Positions 63,979 to 64,000 of a stretch of DNA of 64,000 bases are shown here, piece by piece (the stretch's first letter is position 1; every line of letters starts with the position of its first letter). A program made the translations under genes and the position numbers. The notes under the pieces are model-generated. The model was not told the DNA's origin. It saw only the letters and a program-made list of their open reading frames with translations, and searched no databases. This DNA comes from Candidatus Poribacteria bacterium (lineage in GTDB: Bacteria > Poribacteria > WGA-4E > B28-G17): positions 1 through 64,000 of the forward strand of contig JAGGXZ010000190.1 in the NCBI GenBank assembly GCA_021162805.1, written 5' to 3'.

Positions 63979-64000
63979 TCTCAAACCTCCTTTGCCTTAG

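Overview
The window looks like a piece of a Gram-negative, moderately GC-rich bacterial chromosome. It encodes outer-membrane barrel proteins (PorV-like and TraF-like), a lipoprotein, a LysM/M23 envelope peptidase, a sigma54 system and a PilZ protein. The mix of LamG surface proteins, two-component-propeller sensors, DUF3604, Gfo/Idh and GH38 genes resembles Candidatus Poribacteria or another little-cultured FCB/PVC-neighbourhood lineage. That placement is inference and was not tested.

Left arm (1-14867, all minus strand). An exported sensor hybrid kinase carries LamG, carboxypeptidase-like modules and 14 propeller repeats. It overlaps the gene for an NtrC-type response regulator whose C-terminus is a winged helix rather than the usual Fis helix. 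Downstream is an at least 2701-residue secreted LamG/Ig-like protein that runs off the left edge. Between regulator and giant gene lie four clear (five if a degenerate one is counted) CATGTTAATA-like repeats at about 11-bp steps and a near-consensus sigma54 promoter (GG-N10-GC). I read this as a self-contained sigma54-controlled surface-protein system. It is the most interesting part of the window.

15 to 31 kb (mostly plus). A small unknown gene precedes a CstA-family transporter and a LacD-like aldolase. A TSUP exporter follows. Next comes a chain of a GHMP (glucuronokinase-like) kinase, a BatC-like TPR protein, a BatD-BatE fusion and a PaaK-type acyl-CoA ligase. Then come a small unknown gene, a PilZ protein and an M28-type peptidase. 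A convergent DUF4175-like coiled-coil membrane protein closes the block. Short AACGTT-rich repeats occur at two intergenic places.

31.5 to 40.2 kb (minus). Eleven tightly packed genes form a probable operon: Gfo/Idh dehydrogenase, orphan fumarase beta subunit, a 35-residue glutaredoxin-like micro-gene, thioredoxin reductase, MBL hydrolase, ribE, ribBA, ribH, nusB, an NHL-propeller/outer-membrane-barrel fusion and a cysteine-free redoxin. On the plus strand, a perfect TTGACA-17-TATAAT promoter drives a PorV-like protein, ruvB, a DUF2905 gene and queA. trpB and trpA follow.

45.7 to 56 kb. A minus-strand envelope operon (M23 peptidase, lipoprotein, barrel) and a GH38 alpha-mannosidase lie opposite two plus-strand genes, a DUF3604 protein and a serine hydrolase fused to a glycosidase-like barrel.

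56 to 64 kb (minus). tRNA-Val and tRNA-Asp end in a strong terminator just before rtcB. The RtcB protein is interrupted by a 449-residue intein at its metal-binding cysteine. serS and a methyltransferase follow. A frameshifted P-type ATPase remnant separates this group from a four-gene operon (MoaD-like, MBL, sugar epimerase, transglutaminase-like). No CRISPR array, rRNA, insertion sequence or replication origin was seen.
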